The notes under the pieces were generated by a model that was not told where the DNA came from, ran no database searches, and saw nothing but the letters and a program-made list of their open reading frames with translations. A stretch of 64,000 nt of DNA from Stappia sp. 28M-7 (GTDB lineage: Bacteria; Pseudomonadota; Alphaproteobacteria; Rhizobiales; Stappiaceae). The stretch lies in NCBI RefSeq assembly GCF_014252955.1, contig NZ_JACMIA010000001.1, forward strand, positions 4,402,001 through 4,466,000, given 5' to 3'. This document shows, one piece after another, positions 1 through 8,694 of this stretch. Position numbers and translations under genes: made by a program. Within the stretch, counting starts at the first letter, position 1. Every line of letters starts with the position of its first letter.

Positions 1-2
1 CC

Positions 3-137
3 AAGCCGCCGGTCGAGACCACCCTTGCCGCCGGCTTCGTGCTCGGCTGGCACGAGGCGCGCGCCGCCCATGCCTTCGAAAACGCCCGCACCCTGTGGGA
101 CGAGACGAAACGCGCCCGCCGCTTCTGGCGCGGCTGA
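3..137 (+). CDS. C-terminal end of an unidentified protein (partial)
   Basis: The frame is open from the left window edge to a TGA at 135-137. It encodes the last 44 residues of a protein that ends in a basic, tryptophan-containing tail (WDETKRARRFWRG). Codon use is normal for this genome. The convergent AsmA gene begins its stop codon about 50 bases downstream. I do not recognise the family from this fragment, and no function can be assigned. Confidence 0.5.
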   Translation, partial: KPPVETTLAAGFVLGWHEARAAHAFENARTLWDETKRARRFWRG

Positions 138-188
138 TCCCGCCCGAACGGATTGCCCGCGGCGCCAGGCGCCGCGAGAAACCGGGAT

Positions 189-3100
189 TTACTGGATCGG
201 CGCGCCCTGCTGCGGCGTCTCCCCCTGAGGGGTCTCGCCGTCCTGCGGGGCCTCGTCCAGCGGCAGCTGCTCTTCCTGCTGCTGCTCCTGCTGGGGAGCT
301 GCATCCTGCTGCTGGCGGCGGCCGATGCCGAACGAGCCGAGGAAGCCGGACGGCAGGCCGAAGCCCTGCTCCACCGCCTCAAGCACTTCCTTGTCGTCGA
401 CCTCGCCGTCGAGCACCTTCTGCACGTCGATATTGGTGTTGCCGCCGGTCGCCCGGTTGATCGCCTCGTTGGCGACGCCCGTCAGCGTCTCCTGCGGGTT
501 GCGCGCCTGCTGCAGCGACTTGAACAGTCCGCCGCCGAGATTTTCCAGCTGCTTCAGCGCCGCCTGCGGGTTCTCCAGGATGCCCTTGATGTCCGGATAG
601 ATCTGCGGCCGGTCCCAGGACCCGCGCACGATCACCGGCACGCCGAGCCCTTCCAGCTCGCGCGCCTCGCCCTTGGCCAGCGGCACCGGCGCGCTGCCCT
701 CCAGGCTCGCCACCACCCGGGGCTCCAGCCGCCAGTCGAGCATCCGTTCCGGCATGTCGATCCGGCCGGTGCCGCTCATGCGCACCAGCGGGCCGATCAG
801 GGCCAGATCCTCGGTCGCGGCGATGCCGCGCGTGATGGTGAAGCTGGCGCCCAGCGCCGAAAAGTCCGTCTTCTGCGCCTCGTTCGAGGCCCAGCCCAGC
901 AGCGTGTCGACTGTCAGCCCGCGTACCATGCGCGGAATGTTGAGGCCGCGGATCGCGCCGTCGGCGAAGTCGAAGCGGGCCGTGCCGTCGAGACCGGAGA
1001 TCAGTTCGTACTGGCTCACGCCATGCGCCTTGACGTCCAGCGCCGTCGTCACCCGGCCCTCGATCCACTCGAAGCCGGCGACCGCCGCCAGGAACGGCCG
1101 GGCACTGAGATCGGTGAGCGAGAAACGGCCGGCAAGTTCGGGCACCTGCTGCGAGCCGTCGAGCACCAGGAGGCCGTTGCCCTGACCGCCATAGAGCGAC
1201 ATTTCGGCCAGTTCCGCCGACAGCCGCCCGCCTTCCAGCGTCAGCTCCAGCCGGCTCGGCCCGATCTCCAGCTTGTCGCGCACGATCTGCTTGGCCGACA
1301 GCGACAGCTGCGCATCGACGGCGCGCAGGCCCGTGAGATCGATCGGCACCCGGCTCCACGAGCCGCGTTCCGCCCCCGGCACGCGCGCCTCGCTGCGTCC
1401 GTCATTGGCCCGGTCGGTCTCCACCACGTAAGGGTCGAGGCCCAGCCGGTCGAGCTCCAGCCGCGCCGTCACCTTGGGCCTTGCACCGAGGCGCAGCTCG
1501 CCCTCGCCGCGTCCGGTCGTGTCGTCGAGGCGGATTTCCGCCCCGGTGAAGCGCACCGCGTCCTCGCCCGCCGCCAGCCGGCCGGAGAAGGAGAAGGGTC
1601 CGAGCCCGCCGCCCTCGGCCAGCGGCACGCCGAGCCAGCTCGCCAGCGCCCGCAGGTTCTGCGTTTCCAGCACGACGGCACCGTCGACCGCGCCGGCCGG
1701 CGACACGCTGCCGTCATAGCCGACCTCGACCCGCGAGCCGGCAACCCTCAGCCGCAAGGGCGTCGGCATGCCGGCCATCGCCAGCGCCGGCGTCGCCGAA
1801 CCCTCGATGCGGAAGGAATCGCCGCGCCATTTCAATCCGCCGCTCACCGAGACGGGGGCATCCAGCCCCGCAAAGTCGATGGCGACCGCCAGATCCTCAA
1901 TCCGCCGCGCCGACGCGTCGTCGCCGATGGGCGAAGGCACCGGCAGGCCGGAAATCCCGCCGCCGGCCAGCGACAGGCGGCCCGAGGCGTCGAGCGATCC
2001 CATCAGGGTCGCCGCATCCGCGCCGCGTGCCGAAAAGCGCAGCGAGCCGCCCAGCGTTCCCTGCGCCTCCTCGCTGCGGCCGGCCAGCGACAGCAGCGTT
2101 TCCAGCCGCGCATCGGCCAGCTCCAGCTGGCCCGTGACCTGCGGCTCGCCCGCCAGCGCCACCGTGGCGCTGGAGCGCAGGCTCGCTCCGGCCAGCTGCG
2201 CTTCCAGGCCGTGGATTTCCACCGCGCGCTCGCCTGCCGTCACATCGCCCGTCACCCGGAAGGGGCCCGGCTCGCGCGGCAGGCTGCTGCCCAGCGCCGC
2301 CAGCGTCGCGCCCAGTTCCTCGCCTTCCACGGCGATGCGCAGACGGCTCGCCTGCTGCGGCGCCAGTTCGCCGGAGATCTTGGCACTCGCCCCGGCGCCG
2401 CCCAGCGTCAGGTCGACCGCCGAGCTGCCGCCGCCGGCAAGGCGCATCGGCGCCTCCACCGTGCCGGCCAGCGTCACCGCGATGCCGCGATATCCGAGCC
2501 CGCCATCCAGCGCCAGCGCGCCGGAGAGCGAGGGCAGGCTGAGAACCAAATTGACATTGTCCGCCTCGTGGCGCGTGCCGTCGCGGCGGTCGGAATAGAT
2601 CAGGCGGCCATTGGTGATTTCCAGCCGGTCGACGCCGATGCGTGCCAGCGCCATGCCGTCGGCAGCAACGCTTGCCGCCGTCGCCGCGCCGTCAGGCGTA
2701 TCCGCCGGCACCCGCGCCTGGTCGGTCGCGCCGGCCGCGGGCTGGACGGGCGCCTCGCCGTTGCTGTCGGCGATCGCCTGCGTCGCCGCGCTCCAGCGGT
2801 CGGCCGGGAAGCCTGCTGCCGCCGTATCCGTGCTGTCGTTGGTTGCCACGGCCGCGCCTGTCGACAGGCCGGCGGTCCAGTTCGGCCGGCCGTTCTCGTC
2901 GATTTCCACGCTGACCACCGGCGCGTCGAGCCGCAGATGCGTCAGGCGGATGTCGCCGCCGAACAGCCCGCTCCAGGCAAGGCCGAAATCCACGGTCTCG
3001 GCGCGCAGGATCTCGCCCGCCTCGCCGGCCGAGACGCCGACATTTTCCGCGCTCATCCGGAATCCGGGCAGCAGCGACAGCCCGACCGGCCCGTCCAGGC

Positions 3101-3242
3101 GCAGCCGCCAGCCGGTCCGCTCCTCGATCTGACTGATCAGCTCGGCGCGGATCGCGTCCTTCGGCAGGAGCAGCGGCACCACGAAGGCAGCCGCCATGAG
3201 GAGGAAGAGCAGGCTGGCAAGGCCCGCGAGTGCGCGTTTCAA
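189..3242 (-). CDS. AsmA family protein
   Basis: This 1017-residue protein begins with a single membrane anchor (about residues 7-26) followed by a very long periplasmic part. The segment after the anchor has the AsmA pattern: a conserved region around GWRLRLDGPVGLSLLPG, then repeats rich in beta-strand. AsmA-type proteins belong to the bridge-like group (with TamB and YhdP) linked to lipid movement to, and homeostasis of, the outer membrane. The C-terminus (about residues 975-1017) is a low-complexity tail rich in Gln, Pro and Glu. The gene is transcribed towards the left and is divergent from the TerB gene, whose start lies about 170 bases away. Family assignment is firm; the exact lipid role is not known. 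Confidence 0.85.
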   Translation of the reverse strand: MKRALAGLASLLFLLMAAAFVVPLLLPKDAIRAELISQIEERTGWRLRLDGPVGLSLLPGFRMSAENVGVSAGEAGEILRAETVDFGLAWSGLFGGDIRLTHLRLDAPVVSVEIDENGRPNWTAGLSTGAAVATNDSTDTAAAGFPADRWSAATQAIADSNGEAPVQPAAGATDQARVPADTPDGAATAASVAADGMALARIGVDRLEITNGRLIYSDRRDGTRHEADNVNLVLSLPSLSGALALDGGLGYRGIAVTLAGTVEAPMRLAGGGSSAVDLTLGGAGASAKISGELAPQQASRLRIAVEGEELGATLAALGSSLPREPGPFRVTGDVTAGERAVEIHGLEAQLAGASLRSSATVALAGEPQVTGQLELADARLETLLSLAGRSEEAQGTLGGSLRFSARGADAATLMGSLDASGRLSLAGGGISGLPVPSPIGDDASARRIEDLAVAIDFAGLDAPVSVSGGLKWRGDSFRIEGSATPALAMAGMPTPLRLRVAGSRVEVGYDGSVSPAGAVDGAVVLETQNLRALASWLGVPLAEGGGLGPFSFSGRLAAGEDAVRFTGAEIRLDDTTGRGEGELRLGARPKVTARLELDRLGLDPYVVETDRANDGRSEARVPGAERGSWSRVPIDLTGLRAVDAQLSLSAKQIVRDKLEIGPSRLELTLEGGRLSAELAEMSLYGGQGNGLLVLDGSQQVPELAGRFSLTDLSARPFLAAVAGFEWIEGRVTTALDVKAHGVSQYELISGLDGTARFDFADGAIRGLNIPRMVRGLTVDTLLGWASNEAQKTDFSALGASFTITRGIAATEDLALIGPLVRMSGTGRIDMPERMLDWRLEPRVVASLEGSAPVPLAKGEARELEGLGVPVIVRGSWDRPQIYPDIKGILENPQAALKQLENLGGGLFKSLQQARNPQETLTGVANEAINRATGGNTNIDVQKVLDGEVDDKEVLEAVEQGFGLPSGFLGSFGIGRRQQQDAAPQQEQQQEEQLPLDEAPQDGETPQGETPQQGAPIQ

Positions 3243-3414
3243 ACCGTGTCTCCAGAAGGACGAATCAGCGCCAGTCTACGCCAAAGCTTGTCGACAGGAT
3301 GGCGCGGGACGGGTCTTTGCGATACCCGGCCACATGTTCTTTCCGCACAGCAGCATAGACAAGCGCGCCCGGATTGCGGATGCTGCCGCGGTTGCGGACG
3401 GCACCGGAGGGGAT

Positions 3415-3903
3415 ATGTTTTCAGCGTTGAAGCGGTTCTTGCGCACCGCGGTCACGGGCGAGAGCGGCGAACTGACCTTCGCCGAGGACGACCACCGCCT
3501 CGCGGCGGCGGCCTTGCTCGTGCACATCATTTCCGTCGACGGCGTGGTCGACGACGTGGAACGGGCGGCGCTGACCGAGGTCCTGCGGGCCAATTACAAG
3601 CTGACGCCCGAGATGACCGAGGACCTGATCCGCGAGGCGACGCGCCGCGACAACGAGGCGGTCGACCTCTACGGCTTCACCTCGGTGCTCAAGCGCAGCC
3701 TGGAGCTGGAAGAGCGGCTCAAGGTCATCGAGATGATGTGGGAGCTCGTCTATGCGGACGGCACCGTCCACGAATTCGAGGACAACACGATCTGGCGCGT
3801 CGCCGAGCTGCTCGGCATTTCCTCGCGCGACCGGCTGGCCCTGCGCCGCAAGGTCGCCGGCGAGGCGTCGACCGGCCCCGCCGATCCCGCGGACGATGCC
3901 TGA
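3415..3903 (+). CDS. TerB-like (tellurite resistance family) cytoplasmic protein
   Basis: I start this 162-residue protein at ATG 3415, which directly follows a GGAGGGG ribosome site at 3406-3412 (the spacing is short). The longer frame upstream runs through the intergenic region and is not supported. The body is an all-helical TerB domain with the typical acidic metal-binding pattern: DGVVDDVE near the first helix pair and a second YADGTVHEFED repeat later. TerB-domain proteins bind divalent metal and are common stand-alone genes in alphaproteobacteria. A tellurite phenotype should not be assumed. The amidotransferase gene follows after 49 bases. Confidence 0.8.
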   Translation: MFSALKRFLRTAVTGESGELTFAEDDHRLAAAALLVHIISVDGVVDDVERAALTEVLRANYKLTPEMTEDLIREATRRDNEAVDLYGFTSVLKRSLELEERLKVIEMMWELVYADGTVHEFEDNTIWRVAELLGISSRDRLALRRKVAGEASTGPADPADDA

Positions 3904-3952
3904 CCGCAGCAGCCTCTCGACGTCGTATCGCCTTGCAATATAATCTGGTGCC

Positions 3953-4708
3953 ATGATCCTGGATCCAAAAGAGCTCGCCGACAGGCCCAAGGTTCTCATC
4001 GTCCTGCATCAGGAAACCTCGACGCCCGGCCGCGTCGGGCAGGAACTGGTGCGCCGGGGCTTTGCCCTCGACATCCGCCGGCCGCGCTTCGGCGAGTTGC
4101 TGCCCGAAACGCTGGAACACCATGCCGGCGTGGTCGTGTTCGGCGGGCCGATGAGCGCCAACGACACCGATGCCTTCATCGCCCGCGAGACCGACTGGCT
4201 CGACGTGCCGCTGCGCGAGGAAAAGCCGTTCCTCGGCATCTGCCTCGGCGCGCAGATGCTGGCGCGCAATCTCGGCGCGCGCGTCTACGGCCATGACGAC
4301 GGCCTGGTCGAGATCGGCTATTACGACCTTGCGCCGACCGATGTCGGCCGCGAGCTGATGCCGAAATGGCCCGGCAAGGTCTATCAGTGGCACCGCGAGG
4401 GCTTCGACCTGCCGCGCGGCGCCGAGCTGCTGGCCACCGGCGAGACCTATCCCAACCAGGCGATCCGCGTCGGCCCCTGCGCCTACGGCATCCAGTTCCA
4501 TCCCGAGCTGACCTACCAGATGATGGTCCGCTGGACGACGCGCGGCGCCCCGCGCATGGAGCTGCCCGGCGCCCGCGACCGGCGCGATCATTTCGCCGGA
4601 CGCTTCGCCTTCGACCCGGCGGTGAAGGCCTGGCTCGACGCGTTCCTCGACCGCTGGATCGGCCGCGCCGACCTTGCCGCCTCCGCCGCTGCGGTGGCAG
4701 CCGAGTAG
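3953..4708 (+). CDS. class I glutamine amidotransferase domain protein
   Basis: This is a 251-residue stand-alone class I glutamine amidotransferase. The nucleophile elbow is FLGICLGAQ with Cys97, and the His-x-Glu pair is in QFHPE (His183, Glu185), so the catalytic triad looks intact. The protein resembles GuaA-type glutaminase domains but has no synthetase half. In this family such proteins release ammonia from glutamine or hydrolyse gamma-glutamyl bonds, as in PuuD-like gamma-glutamyl hydrolases. The next gene, asparagine synthetase, carries its own class II glutaminase, so the two are probably not subunits of one enzyme. They share strand and a 57-base gap. The substrate is unknown. Confidence 0.85.
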   Translation: MILDPKELADRPKVLIVLHQETSTPGRVGQELVRRGFALDIRRPRFGELLPETLEHHAGVVVFGGPMSANDTDAFIARETDWLDVPLREEKPFLGICLGAQMLARNLGARVYGHDDGLVEIGYYDLAPTDVGRELMPKWPGKVYQWHREGFDLPRGAELLATGETYPNQAIRVGPCAYGIQFHPELTYQMMVRWTTRGAPRMELPGARDRRDHFAGRFAFDPAVKAWLDAFLDRWIGRADLAASAAAVAAE

Positions 4709-4765
4709 CGCGCAAGCCGTCCCCTTCTCGCGACCCTTTCGCGTTTCTCGCTGGAGCGCCTTCCG

Positions 4766-6721
4766 ATGTGCGGAATTGCCGGCATCTATGCCCCTCTCGG
4801 CTCGCCCGCCCTCGAGCCGGCTGCGCTTGCCGCCATGGGCGAGGCGATCCGCCATCGCGGTCCCGACGCCGGCGACATCTGGCGCGACGTCGAGGCCGGC
4901 ATCGGACTCGTCCATCGCCGCCTTGCGATCATCGACCTCAGCCCCGCCGGCGTGCAGCCGATGCACTCGCCCTGCGGGCGCTACGTCATCTCCTACAATG
5001 GCGAGATCTACAATTATCTCGAGTTGCGCCGTGAGCTGGAGGAGGCCGGCCTTGCGCCCGAATGGCGCGGCCACTCCGACACCGAGGTGCTGCTCGCCGG
5101 CATCCGCGCCTGGGGGATGGCCGAGACCCTGACGCGCACCGCCGGCATGTTCGCCATCGCCCTGTGGGACCGGGAGCGCCGGGTGCTGTCGCTCGCCCGC
5201 GACCGTTTCGGCGAAAAGCCGCTGCATGTCGGCCTGTTCGGCGGCGAGATCGCCTTCGCCTCCGAGATCAAGGCGCTGCGCACCCACCCCGCATGGACCG
5301 GCGAGATCGACCGCCAGGCGATCGCCCTGTGCCTGCGCCACGGCTACATCCCCGCCCCGCGCACCGCCTTCACACAGGCGGTGAAGATCGCACCGGGCAC
5401 CATCGTCGAGATCGACGAGGGCGCGCTCACCCCCGAGACCTGGCGCGTCACCCCCTGGTGGGACACGCTGGAAGAGGCCCGCATCGCTCGCCGCAACCGC
5501 TTTGCGGGCAGCGACCAGGAGGCCGTCGACCAGCTCGACGAGTTGCTGCGCGGCTCCGTCGCCCGGCAGATGATCTCCGATGTGCCGCTCGGCGCCTTCC
5601 TGTCGGGCGGCATCGATTCCTCCACCATTGCCGCGATGATGCAGTCGCTGAGCGCCGTGCCGATCGAGACCTTCTCCCTCGGCTTCCACGACAAGGCGAC
5701 CAACGAGGCGGAGTTCGCCCGCGCCGTCGCGGGTCACCTCGGCACCCGCCACAACGAGATCTTCCTCTCCGGCGAGGAGGCGCGCGATCTCGTCGACGAG
5801 ATGCCGGACGTCTACGACGAGCCCTTCACCGACCAGTCGCAGCTGCCGACCTACATGGTCGCCCGCTTCGCCCGCACGCGCGTCACCGTCAGCCTGTCGG
5901 GCGATGCTGCCGACGAATTGTTTGCCGGCTACGGACGGTATCATTCCATCGACCGGCAATGGCAGGGCACCTTGTCCGCGCGCATCGGCCGCGCCGCCCG
6001 CCGCGCCTATGTCTCGGCCCAGCTTGCCGGCATCGTCGCCCCGGCCGAGCGGCTCGGCCTGTCGCGGATCGGGCGCAAGAGCCCGGCCGGCCTGCGCCTG
6101 CGGCTGGAGGAGAAGCTCGCCAGCCTCACCGCCCGCTCGGCGGTCGCCGCCTATGAGCGCAAGTTCACGCTGATGGACACCGCCCACCGGCTGGTGCCGG
6201 GCAGCGCGCGCGAGACCCATCCGCTTGCCGACACGGTGGCGAAGGAAACCGGCTGGAGCGTGCTGGAACAGGCGAGCCTGCTCGACCTCGTCCACTACCT
6301 GCCCGACGACATCCTGGTGAAGGTCGACCGCGCCGCCATGGCACATGCGCTGGAAACCCGCGTGCCCTTCCTCGATCCGGCCGTGGTGCGCTTTGCCCTC
6401 GCCCTGCCCGACCGGGTGCGGCTGATGGGCGGCCAGCGCAAGGGCGTGGTGAAGCAGGTGCTCGACCGCTACGTCCCCGCCTCCCTGTGGGACCGGCCCA
6501 AGCGCGGCTTCGGCATTCCCTGCGCCGACTGGCTCAAGGGCCCGCTGCGCCCGCTCGCCGAGGACATGTTCTCATCCGCGCAGATCGCCCGCCTCGGCCT
6601 GCTGGACGAGGAGCTTGTGCGCCTGTTTTGGGACGATTTCCTGGCCGGCGACCGCCGCCGCGCCAACATGGTCTGGGCGATGTTCGTGGTGCAGCTCACC
6701 CTCTCGCGCCACACGCGCTGA
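4766..6721 (+). CDS. asnB: asparagine synthase (glutamine-hydrolysing)
   Basis: This 651-residue enzyme makes asparagine from aspartate, ATP and glutamine in the cytoplasm. The N-terminal class II glutaminase starts MCGIAGIY, with Cys2 as nucleophile after Met removal, and has RHRGPD at about 29-34. The synthetase half has the pyrophosphate loop SGGIDSS at 280-286. At over 600 residues it belongs to the AsnB group often found in alphaproteobacteria. Some members of that group act in cell-surface or peptide amidation rather than free asparagine synthesis, but no surface-sugar genes lie next to it here. It follows the amidotransferase gene on the same strand. Confidence 0.92.
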   Translation: MCGIAGIYAPLGSPALEPAALAAMGEAIRHRGPDAGDIWRDVEAGIGLVHRRLAIIDLSPAGVQPMHSPCGRYVISYNGEIYNYLELRRELEEAGLAPEWRGHSDTEVLLAGIRAWGMAETLTRTAGMFAIALWDRERRVLSLARDRFGEKPLHVGLFGGEIAFASEIKALRTHPAWTGEIDRQAIALCLRHGYIPAPRTAFTQAVKIAPGTIVEIDEGALTPETWRVTPWWDTLEEARIARRNRFAGSDQEAVDQLDELLRGSVARQMISDVPLGAFLSGGIDSSTIAAMMQSLSAVPIETFSLGFHDKATNEAEFARAVAGHLGTRHNEIFLSGEEARDLVDEMPDVYDEPFTDQSQLPTYMVARFARTRVTVSLSGDAADELFAGYGRYHSIDRQWQGTLSARIGRAARRAYVSAQLAGIVAPAERLGLSRIGRKSPAGLRLRLEEKLASLTARSAVAAYERKFTLMDTAHRLVPGSARETHPLADTVAKETGWSVLEQASLLDLVHYLPDDILVKVDRAAMAHALETRVPFLDPAVVRFALALPDRVRLMGGQRKGVVKQVLDRYVPASLWDRPKRGFGIPCADWLKGPLRPLAEDMFSSAQIARLGLLDEELVRLFWDDFLAGDRRRANMVWAMFVVQLTLSRHTR

Positions 6722-6917
6722 GAAAGCACGACAACACGCCGGCGGGAAACACGCACTCCGCTGTCGTCCCGAACGGCTCGTGTGGGGCCCGGCGCCGCCG
6801 CGAATGCCCCTCGCCTGCCCCCGCACCGCCCTTTCGGTTCGTCATCCCGGGCAAGCGAAGCGCGACCCGGGGCCCATTCATTCCCAGAGCGGCAGCGAGG
6901 GCACGCCCCCCTCAGCG
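6722..6917. other. intergenic region with palindromic repeat R1
   Basis: No gene is evident between asnB and the small membrane ORF. The stretch holds one copy (about 6841-6900) of an interspersed palindromic unit that reads GTCATCCCGGGCAAG and then CGCGACCCGGGGCCCATTC. A nearly identical copy lies at 7314-7370. Confidence 0.6.
6841..6900 (+). repeat. interspersed palindromic repeat, copy R1
   Basis: The unit opens with GTCATCCCGGGCAAGCG and closes with CGACCCGGGGCCCATTC, so CCCGGG-type arms face each other. It is followed by CCCAGAGCGGCA, which also follows copy R2. Copies differ by only a few bases over nearly 60 positions. The position between genes suggests a REP/BIME-like element rather than coding DNA. 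Confidence 0.7.
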
Positions 6918-7163
6918 TCAGTCGCCCTCGATAAAGTAGGCTGCAAAAGCCATCAGCCATACGATGCTGAACATCGACTTCAAGATGAACACGATCGGAA
7001 AATCTTCCGTTCCGTGCCGCACTCCACCAAATCGATAATAGTAGTGAATATAACTCCCTTTACCATAGCGCTTCTTCCATCTTCTATAGCCTGTGATTTC
7101 GAAGATGATTATCGGAAGAAACGCCACGATCACTTTTACTGCAAAGACGAAAGCATGGAGCAT
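6918..7163 (-). CDS. small two-helix membrane protein of unknown function, AT-rich
   Basis: This 81-residue open frame is clearly unlike its surroundings: it is near half AT in a genome of roughly two-thirds GC. The predicted protein has a hydrophobic segment at about residues 4-23, a basic and aromatic loop (GYRRWKKRYGKGSYIHYYYR), and a second hydrophobic segment at about residues 56-77. That layout is typical of a small inner-membrane protein. I do not recognise a family. It is flanked on both sides by interspersed palindromic repeats, and the base composition suggests acquisition from elsewhere. Against it being real: it is short, and no strong ribosome site is evident. Confidence 0.5.
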   Translation of the reverse strand: MLHAFVFAVKVIVAFLPIIIFEITGYRRWKKRYGKGSYIHYYYRFGGVRHGTEDFPIVFILKSMFSIVWLMAFAAYFIEGD

Positions 7164-7232
7164 TCAAGAACCCTCGCCCACCCGGAATGGCGGACAACCG
7201 GGGCAGTCTGCCTCTCACCCACTGAGGGCACC

Positions 7233-7280
7233 AATGGTTCCCGGATCTCGGCCTTCGGCCTCGTCCGGGATGACACCCGA
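7233..7280 (-). repeat. interspersed palindromic repeat, copy R3
   Basis: In reverse orientation this reads GTCATCCCGGACGAGGCCG and then GGCCGAGATCCGGGAACC. It is a palindromic unit with the same GTCATCCCGG opening as R1 but a different inner stem (GAGGCCGAAGGCC). Confidence 0.6.
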
Positions 7281-7313
7281 GAGGGAGCCGCCGTCTTACC
7301 CTCACCCTCAACC

Positions 7314-7370
7314 GTCACCCCGGGCAAGCGCAAGCGCGACCCGGGGCCCATTCGTTTCCAGAGCGGCAAC
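7314..7370 (+). repeat. interspersed palindromic repeat, copy R2
   Basis: This copy is almost identical to R1 at 6841. It starts GTCACCCCGGGCAAGCG, carries CGACCCGGGGCCCATTCG, and is followed by CCAGAGCGGCA. The small AT-rich ORF lies between R1 and R2, which are direct repeats. Confidence 0.7.
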
Positions 7371-7502
7371 TACGACACGCTGGCCGAGCCGCGCACTCCG
7401 GTGTCCCCCCGAGAAAGAGATGAGGGGGAGATGTCGGCGCAGCCGACAGAGGGGGGTGAGCAGCACCAGCGACAGAGCGCACCCCGACCGCCGGGGCTCT
7501 CC

Positions 7503-7553
7503 GGTCCCGGATCTTCGGCCTCCGGCCTCGTCCGGGAAGACGCGAGGAGAGGC
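7503..7553 (-). repeat. interspersed palindromic repeat, copy R4
   Basis: This reverse-oriented unit is similar to R3. The visible arms are CCGGATCTTCGGCCTCCGG and CCTCGTCCGGGAAGACG on the plus strand. It lies just downstream of the allantoicase stop codon. Confidence 0.55.
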
Positions 7554-7581
7554 ATTCGCACTAGCCTCAGCGGCGCCCCCC

Positions 7582-8595
7582 TCAGGCGAGGCGGCCGAAC
7601 AGCCGCAGCCGGCTGACGCCGCCGTCGGGATGGATGTTGAGGCGCACATGGGTGACCGGCCCGAGCGGCTTCACCGCCTCCTTGCCGATGTCGTGGATCG
7701 CGTCGGCGGAGAGTTTCGTACGGCCGACCAGTTCCTCCCAGAACATCGAGGAGGTGACGATGGCCCGGTCGAGATCGCCGGTCATGCCGGCAAGATCGGC
7801 CGCCTGCATCGAGCAGCTTTCCGGGAAATTGCCCTTGTAGAAGGCCGTGTCGACGCTGGCCCACTCGATGATACCGCGCGCGCCCAGCTCGACGATGATC
7901 CAGTCGTGCCCCGGCTCGCGGCGCCGGCGGGTCTCCCACCCATCGCCCATGTTGAGCCCGCGCCCCGGCGCCAGCATGCGGTGATAGGCGCCGTAATGCG
8001 CGTCGGAGAAGGCGACGATGCGCGCCCCGTTCAGCGCCGAGGCAAGGTCCAGCTCCGCCGATCCCGCCGCCTGCCGGTCGAGCTCCGGGCGGCCATAGAC
8101 GCGAAGGCGCGCAACGCCGCCATCGGGATGGATGTGCAGCCGCACATGGGTCCACACGCCGGCATCGCCACAGGCGAAATAGTGATGGGCGCTCGGCCCC
8201 AGCGGCGACATCGGCAGCAGCTCGGTCCACTGGGTCGCAGCGTCCGGATCGCCGGCGCAGCTAGCTGCCTCGATGCGGCAGGCCGGCGGGTAGTTGCCGG
8301 TGAAATGCGAGGTGTCGACGTCGAAGCCGGTGATGCGGCCGCGCACGGCCAGGCGCACCACCGCGATGTCGTGGCCCGGCCCCCGGCGGCGGCGCGATTC
8401 CCAGCCGTCCATCCACTTGCCGTTGTCGTCGTAGCGGTCGGGATAGAACACCGCCGCATCGTCCGCGAGCATCCGCGAGACCTCGGCGAAGAAGTCGTCG
8501 GTGACCGACACCGCCGCGGCCCCAAGGCCGGCGGAGGCGAGGTTGATGTCCTTGCGGGCGAAGTCCGGACGGCTGTCCGGCTGATGAGACGTCAT
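7582..8595 (-). CDS. alc: allantoicase
   Basis: This 337-residue protein hydrolyses allantoate to ureidoglycolate and urea in the purine degradation pathway. It has the two-fold repeat of beta-jelly-roll allantoicase domains: DGWESRRRR..GHD near residue 65 and DGWETRRRR..GHDW near residue 220. Each is followed by a threonine- or serine-rich strand ending in F.GN.P (HFTGNYPP and FYKGNFPE). The length matches the family. It lies about 100 bases downstream of the OHCU decarboxylase gene on the same strand, and the two probably form one transcript. Confidence 0.92.
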   Translation of the reverse strand: MTSHQPDSRPDFARKDINLASAGLGAAAVSVTDDFFAEVSRMLADDAAVFYPDRYDDNGKWMDGWESRRRRGPGHDIAVVRLAVRGRITGFDVDTSHFTGNYPPACRIEAASCAGDPDAATQWTELLPMSPLGPSAHHYFACGDAGVWTHVRLHIHPDGGVARLRVYGRPELDRQAAGSAELDLASALNGARIVAFSDAHYGAYHRMLAPGRGLNMGDGWETRRRREPGHDWIIVELGARGIIEWASVDTAFYKGNFPESCSMQAADLAGMTGDLDRAIVTSSMFWEELVGRTKLSADAIHDIGKEAVKPLGPVTHVRLNIHPDGGVSRLRLFGRLA

Positions 8596-8694
8596 GACAG
8601 GGGTCCTTCAGGCTAAGGCGCGCAGGCGGCGCGCCGAAAAGGCAGACAAGGGCGCACAAACAGCGCGCCGGAAAGAGCGACCGGAAAACCCGGC

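Larger units (their letters stand above)
7164..7581. other. intergenic region with three palindromic repeat copies
   Basis: This 418-base stretch separates the small membrane ORF from the allantoicase stop. I see no convincing gene. It contains repeat copies at about 7233-7280, 7314-7370 and 7503-7553. The short open frames across it are translations of these repeats. Confidence 0.6.

Noticed and set aside
153-3956. Long plus-strand open frame of 1267 codons opposite the AsmA gene
   Set aside because: Composition is dominated by Arg, Ala and His from antisense codons, it has no ribosome site, and it covers a clear AsmA gene on the other strand.
3953-6721. Amidotransferase plus asparagine synthetase as one two-subunit enzyme
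   Set aside because: The synthetase has its own complete N-terminal glutaminase beginning MCGIAG, so a separate glutaminase subunit is not required.
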